DNA of 64,000 nt from contig CAKVNM010000004.1 in the NCBI GenBank assembly GCA_934777505.1, positions 83,541 through 147,540 on the forward strand, read 5' to 3'. Positions 61,701 to 64,000 of this stretch are shown piece by piece; position 1 is the stretch's first letter, and each line of letters begins with the position of its first letter. Position numbers and translations under genes: made by a program. The notes under the pieces were generated by a model that saw only the letters and a program-made list of their open reading frames with translations, did no database searches and had not been told where the DNA came from. The DNA is from an uncultured Clostridia bacterium (GTDB lineage: Bacteria > Bacillota > Clostridia > Christensenellales > UBA1242).

Positions 61701-62171
61701 GAAAATCGTGGCACGGTCAAAGGCGGTGCTATGTTAAGGATTGATATCTTTACTAAAAACGAAAAGTTCTATGCCGTTCCAGTTTATCTCATAGATTTGT
61801 ATAACGGAAAACTTCCAACAAAAGTTTGTAAGGTGAATGCGAGCGTTGAAAATTGGGACGATATTTCTAACGGCTACGAGTTCAAATTTTCACTATACTC
61901 AGGCGACTTGTTCTACCTAAAAAACAAAAACGGAGTTTCGGGCGAAAACCAAGAAACCAAAGAAAATACCACCACAACCGAAGGCGGGCTATACTATTTC
62001 ATGGGCTTTGACAGAGCGAGAAATTCAATTTCTTTTAAAAGCCATGACGATAGCGTAAGATACAGGTCGGGCTTCCAATCTGCCGAAGTGTTTGATAAAT
62101 ATGTTGTTGATATGCTCGGCAACTATCACAAGGTTGGAAAGTGTAAACGAGAAGAATTAAAGAGCAAGTAG
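58758..62171 (+). CDS. cas9: Type II-C Cas9
   Basis: 1137 residues. RuvC-I YRIGLDIGIASVGW with catalytic Asp11; Arg-rich bridge helix RRIARGTRRRLRRMRYR; REC lobe; RuvC-II LHIELARD with Glu527; HNH QVDHIIPYSKSFDDSWNNKV with Asp615/His616 and the later Asn; RuvC-III SASDRHHARDAVI with His754 and Asp757; C-terminal PAM-reading region. All nuclease residues are present, so it should be active. The compact size and lack of csn2 or cas4 place it in II-C. AAGGAG lies right after the tracrRNA terminator. The next gene starts 6 bp after the stop. Confidence 0.98.
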   Translation: MEKLDYRIGLDIGIASVGWAVIENDKDCKPFRIVDLGVRLFSPAEINDKGKNKPLALDRRIARGTRRRLRRMRYRVEAMQKFLCKNFDFGVDKGNLTSVIEAKNYNVYELRHDALFRKLDNLEIAKILLYFVKHRGYKSTSTSADSQNAEQSQMKLSLQSNKEKVENYLTVGEFLYQNRIERKYFAHGEEKVEYIYKTRNRDGEYTKCMYRSLIEDEIKTILAKQQEFGNTDVTEDFTNQALYIFNKQLNFDDGPNEPSQYRGLYKVGHCTFIPTETRAPKSSFSFEYFSALQKINQLSIVDESGKHFISNEQKQILLTTLLAKKELTFKAIRKALNLPEEVKFASLTYSNKAEKSSKKSPEDAKYVELKGTKKIASALGKQNISKEDACIFDAIAEILSYYKSDDNILKQLSENELTKNLTTEQKENLLNVSVSKFGNLSIKAINMIIPFLEQGYLYDKAVKMAGFNFNDLTGESVKTTKIVFNDQLKEYLQEITNPVVRRAIGQVIKVVNAIIDKYGSPQTLHIELARDIKKTIAERRQIENNQQKRFEDNKQAELELLKINIQPTAKNLLIYKLYLEQGGKSPYSSLPIMESCGVNNCDLRYLFDTNYVQVDHIIPYSKSFDDSWNNKVLVLAKENQDKGNKTPLEWLKADKTKLQQFLDFVSATYSHNGKKKEHLLTNLTDENLINEWRSASINDTRTISTYTKDMFNRFLAFAPSKYKQKVFCVNGTITNYLGKVWGIEKNRSASDRHHARDAVIIAVTENRMLQEITKFFKYKYYYEKSKIEKQNQGAETVYIIKDTGERLSQQEYDSYITKYVVQPYPTFRQELIARLSDNPQNPPFDINECYYQYTNEQISALKPIFISQMPNRKANGAIHADTIYGNSNLKDKNGNAILTKRVSILDLKLTPDKLAIKDYYEVAKTEDKATYNVLLKRLQEFDGNAQKAFLEPIFKPTKTGEQGNQIKKVKLQYTASNTFQIENRGTVKGGAMLRIDIFTKNEKFYAVPVYLIDLYNGKLPTKVCKVNASVENWDDISNGYEFKFSLYSGDLFYLKNKNGVSGENQETKENTTTTEGGLYYFMGFDRARNSISFKSHDDSVRYRSGFQSAEVFDKYVVDMLGNYHKVGKCKREELKSK

Positions 62172-62177
62172 GTGAAA

Positions 62178-63077
62178 ATGGGTTTTGTAAACATAGTTGT
62201 AAACTCCGCAAAAAGTATTTCTATCAAAAACAAACAGTTGGTGCTTGATAATGGAGTCGAAAAAATGGACTACCCGCTAGAAGACATCAACAGCGTGCTG
62301 ATAGAAAGTCAAAATTGTGTGATTAGTGTTAAAACATTAACCGAACTCGCACAACATAATGTGGTCACATATTTTTGTGATGACAAACATCTTCCATGCG
62401 CATATTTGCTCAATTATAACGGATTTTATAAAAACTTGGAAGTGTATAACTTTCAAACAAGCATATCAAAACCCACACAAAAGCAGTTGTGGAAACAAAT
62501 TGTAACCGCAAAAATTGAAAATCAACTTAGAATGCTAGATTTATGCAAAATCAAGCACAACCTTGGAATATATTTAAGCAAAATTAAATCGGCGGACACT
62601 GAAAACATAGAAGCGATTGTGGCTAGTCAGTATTTTAAACTACTTTTTGGAAGCAAGTTTTCTAGGCAACAGGAAAGTTTGGTTAATGCGTGCTTAAACT
62701 ATGGCTACGCTATCGTTCGTGGAATAATTGCAAGAACGGTCGTTGCCCACGGATTGCTTCCGTTTTTGGGAGTGTTTCATCATAACAAACTCAATGCATT
62801 TAATCTGGTGGACGACTTGATTGAACCTTTTAGACCGATGGTGGACTTGTTTGTGGTTCAAAATATTTTGGATACTACCGAAGAAACCTTAACGCCAAGC
62901 ATAAAGCACCAGTTGTTTGGACTCATAAACTACGATATGCTCATACAAAATCAGCGTCAAACTTTAACCAACTGCATAGAAATATTTGTTAATAGTTTTG
63001 TGCAATCCTTAACCGATAATGTCGCAAACCTAACTTGCCCATCGTTAATAGAATTATCACTCCATCAGTATGAGTAG
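62178..63077 (+). CDS. cas1: CRISPR integrase Cas1
   Basis: 299 residues from the ATG at 62178; a GTG at 62172 is the alternative start. N-terminal beta domain (MGFVNIVVNSAKSISIKNKQ) and C-terminal helical domain with conserved active-site surroundings: Glu in ACLNYGYAIVRGIIAR region, His in LGVFHHNKLNAFNLVDDLIE (with the Asp/Glu of DLIEPFRP). Together with Cas2 it inserts new spacers. It overlaps the start of cas2 by 8 bp, so they are translationally coupled. Confidence 0.96.
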   Translation: MGFVNIVVNSAKSISIKNKQLVLDNGVEKMDYPLEDINSVLIESQNCVISVKTLTELAQHNVVTYFCDDKHLPCAYLLNYNGFYKNLEVYNFQTSISKPTQKQLWKQIVTAKIENQLRMLDLCKIKHNLGIYLSKIKSADTENIEAIVASQYFKLLFGSKFSRQQESLVNACLNYGYAIVRGIIARTVVAHGLLPFLGVFHHNKLNAFNLVDDLIEPFRPMVDLFVVQNILDTTEETLTPSIKHQLFGLINYDMLIQNQRQTLTNCIEIFVNSFVQSLTDNVANLTCPSLIELSLHQYE

Positions 63078-63390
63078 TTGCATGAGAATGTTGGTGTTTT
63101 TTGATATTCCCGTCAAGACAAAAGAAGAAAGGAAAATTGCGACAGCCTTTCGAAAATTCTTGATTGATGACGGTTACTATATGTTGCAATATTCCGTTTA
63201 TACCAGAATTTGCAATACAATCGAAAATGCATATTCGCACGAAAATAGATTAAAAGCCAATCTGCCACCAAAAGGTCATGTTAGGGACTTGATTATAACC
63301 GAAAAACAGTTTGCCGCCATGAATGTTTTGTGTGGAACAAAAAAGAAAAAAGATAAAAAAGTATCTCCAAATCAACTATCATTTTTTTAA
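63070..63390 (+). CDS. cas2: CRISPR adaptation protein Cas2
   Basis: 106 residues (ATG 63070; a second ATG at 63082 gives MRMLVFFDIPV, the family's usual start). Ferredoxin-like fold with FFDIPV strand and Asp, GYYMLQYSVYTRIC, and KANLPPKGHVRDLIITEKQF near the C-terminus. Forms the bridge of the Cas1-Cas2 integrase. Ends with a basic tail (KKKKDKKVSPNQLSFF). Array 2 begins 112 bp further on. Confidence 0.96.
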   Translation: MSSCMRMLVFFDIPVKTKEERKIATAFRKFLIDDGYYMLQYSVYTRICNTIENAYSHENRLKANLPPKGHVRDLIITEKQFAAMNVLCGTKKKKDKKVSPNQLSFF

Positions 63391-63501
63391 AAAAATGAAT
63401 TTTTGCCCTAAAATTAACACATAATTTTTGAAAATTTTAAAAAAATAAACAGCAAAAAACCAGCCAAATACGCTGGTTTTTCGTTGTTTTTTCATAGTCC
63501 T
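63388..63501. repeat. Conserved flank (leader-like) of CRISPR array 2
   Basis: About 110 bp closely related to 57745-57866, with the same ACCAGC/GCTGGT hairpin (63453-63481) and TAGTCCT next to the first repeat. It partly overlaps the cas2 stop. Confidence 0.7.
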
Positions 63502-64000
63502 ATTATACCATACCAAATAATAATAAGGAACTATAATCATTAGCAGAATGGGAAAATAACAAACCAGATTATACCATACCAAATAATAATAAGGAACTAT
63601 AATTAACAATATTGAAATGATTTTAGACACTTTATTATACCATACCAAATAATAATAAGGAACTATAATTTTGTTTCCATTTTTTATTTTTCCTTTTCAA
63701 TTATACCATACCAAATAATAATAAGGAACTATAATTAACAATATTGAAATGATTTTAGACACTTTATTATACCATACCAAATAATAATAAGGAACTATAA
63801 TTTTGTTTCCATTTTTTATTTTTCCTTTTCAATTATACCATACCAAATAATAATAAGGAACTATAATTAAAAATGAAAGTATATGTTGATAAATTGCCAT
63901 TATACCATACCAAATAATAATAAGGAACTATAATAAGGCTTCTACATTGACTTCGACCTAGCCGATTATACCATACCAAATAATAATAAGGAACTATAAT
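63502..64000 (-). CRISPR. CRISPR array 2: at least 8 identical repeats, continues past the window
   Basis: 36-bp repeats with core AATAATAATAAGG at 63502, 63568, 63634, 63700, 63766, 63832, 63899 and 63965; spacers 30 bp (one of 31). The eighth repeat ends exactly at the last base of the window. Spacers 2 and 4 (63604, 63736) are identical, as are 3 and 5 (63670, 63802): a two-unit, 132-bp duplication. Transcribed on the minus strand like array 1. Confidence 0.97.

Noticed and set aside
58758..63390. Type II-A system
   Set aside because: No csn2 or other fourth gene lies between cas2 and the array; the order is tracrRNA-cas9-cas1-cas2 and Cas9 is compact.
57903..63964. Self-targeting spacers within the window
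   Set aside because: No spacer showed an evident match to other parts of the window on reading; a computed search of the full genome would be needed to exclude it.
1..64000. Genetic code 4 (TGA as Trp)
   Set aside because: All intact genes read through with code 11 and use TGG for Trp; no sense TGA seen. Only the lack of TGA stops remains as a signal.

Overview
The window comes from a low-GC (about one third G+C by eye) Gram-positive-type bacterium, most likely an uncultured member of the Bacillota. The evidence is AGGAGG-type ribosome binding sites, a CIRCE operator on clpB, BclA-like collagen and RHS surface proteins, a phosphoketolase, tRNA genes that all encode CCA, and no outer-membrane genes. 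Standard code 11 reads every gene, but all 45 intact genes end in TAA or TAG and none in TGA. Assignments rest on reading motifs, gene order and signals directly; no database search was run.

Layout. 1-13.9 kb: the 3' part of a superfamily-1 helicase/nuclease, Cu/Zn superoxide dismutase, two glycosyltransferases, leuS behind a strongly structured leader, an AraC regulator, a collagen-like surface protein and a DUF1848 protein. 14.2-16.4 kb: decayed genes (a gene with an in-frame stop, a DUF2201 metallopeptidase remnant, a UvrD-type helicase tail). 16.6-31.9 kb: Ig-like surface protein, serS, AlkD-like protein, tRNA-Ser(GGA), a ThyX-like protein, LysR regulator, rRNA/tRNA methyltransferase, clpB under HrcA/CIRCE control, phosphoketolase, histidine phosphatase and a glycosidase lipoprotein. 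32-43.8 kb: DUF11 protein, tRNA-Ser(CGA) with an unusual repeated element, a lipoprotein, TspO, a tiny 36-residue gene, a HELSH protein, U32 peptidase, YqeY, rpsU, a tandem-XRE regulator, five tRNAs (Gly-Arg-Gln-Lys-Leu), a membrane coiled-coil protein and tRNA-Glu(CTC).

43.8-64 kb is accessory. It starts beside tRNA-Glu with a four-gene tail-fibre-like operon, followed by a lipoprotein, decayed lipoprotein and tRNA-like fragments, and a large RHS polymorphic-toxin-like locus read leftward. The RHS C-terminal tip and its downstream membrane/PH-like small gene are duplicated as an orphan cassette, and a third small gene survives as a fragment. A complete type II-C CRISPR-Cas system follows: array 1, tracrRNA, cas9, cas1, cas2, array 2.

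Most interesting signals. (1) The tail-fibre-like operon and the RHS gene share a promoter with five TTAG elements at exact 10-bp period, then 13 bp, then the -10 box, suggesting one activator drives both. (2) The RHS tip/immunity-candidate duplication has differences concentrated in the hydrophobic parts of both partners. (3) A repeated element sits just upstream of both tRNA-Ser genes, each copy fused to a tRNA-Ser 5' stub and carrying an inverted copy of the tRNA D-arm. (4) No intact gene uses TGA as stop. (5) Several genes appear leaderless, with the -10 box 5-6 bp before ATG. (6) The leuS leader folds into a nested long hairpin. (7) The tracrRNA terminator abuts the cas9 ribosome binding site, and every CRISPR repeat carries an extended -10 promoter.
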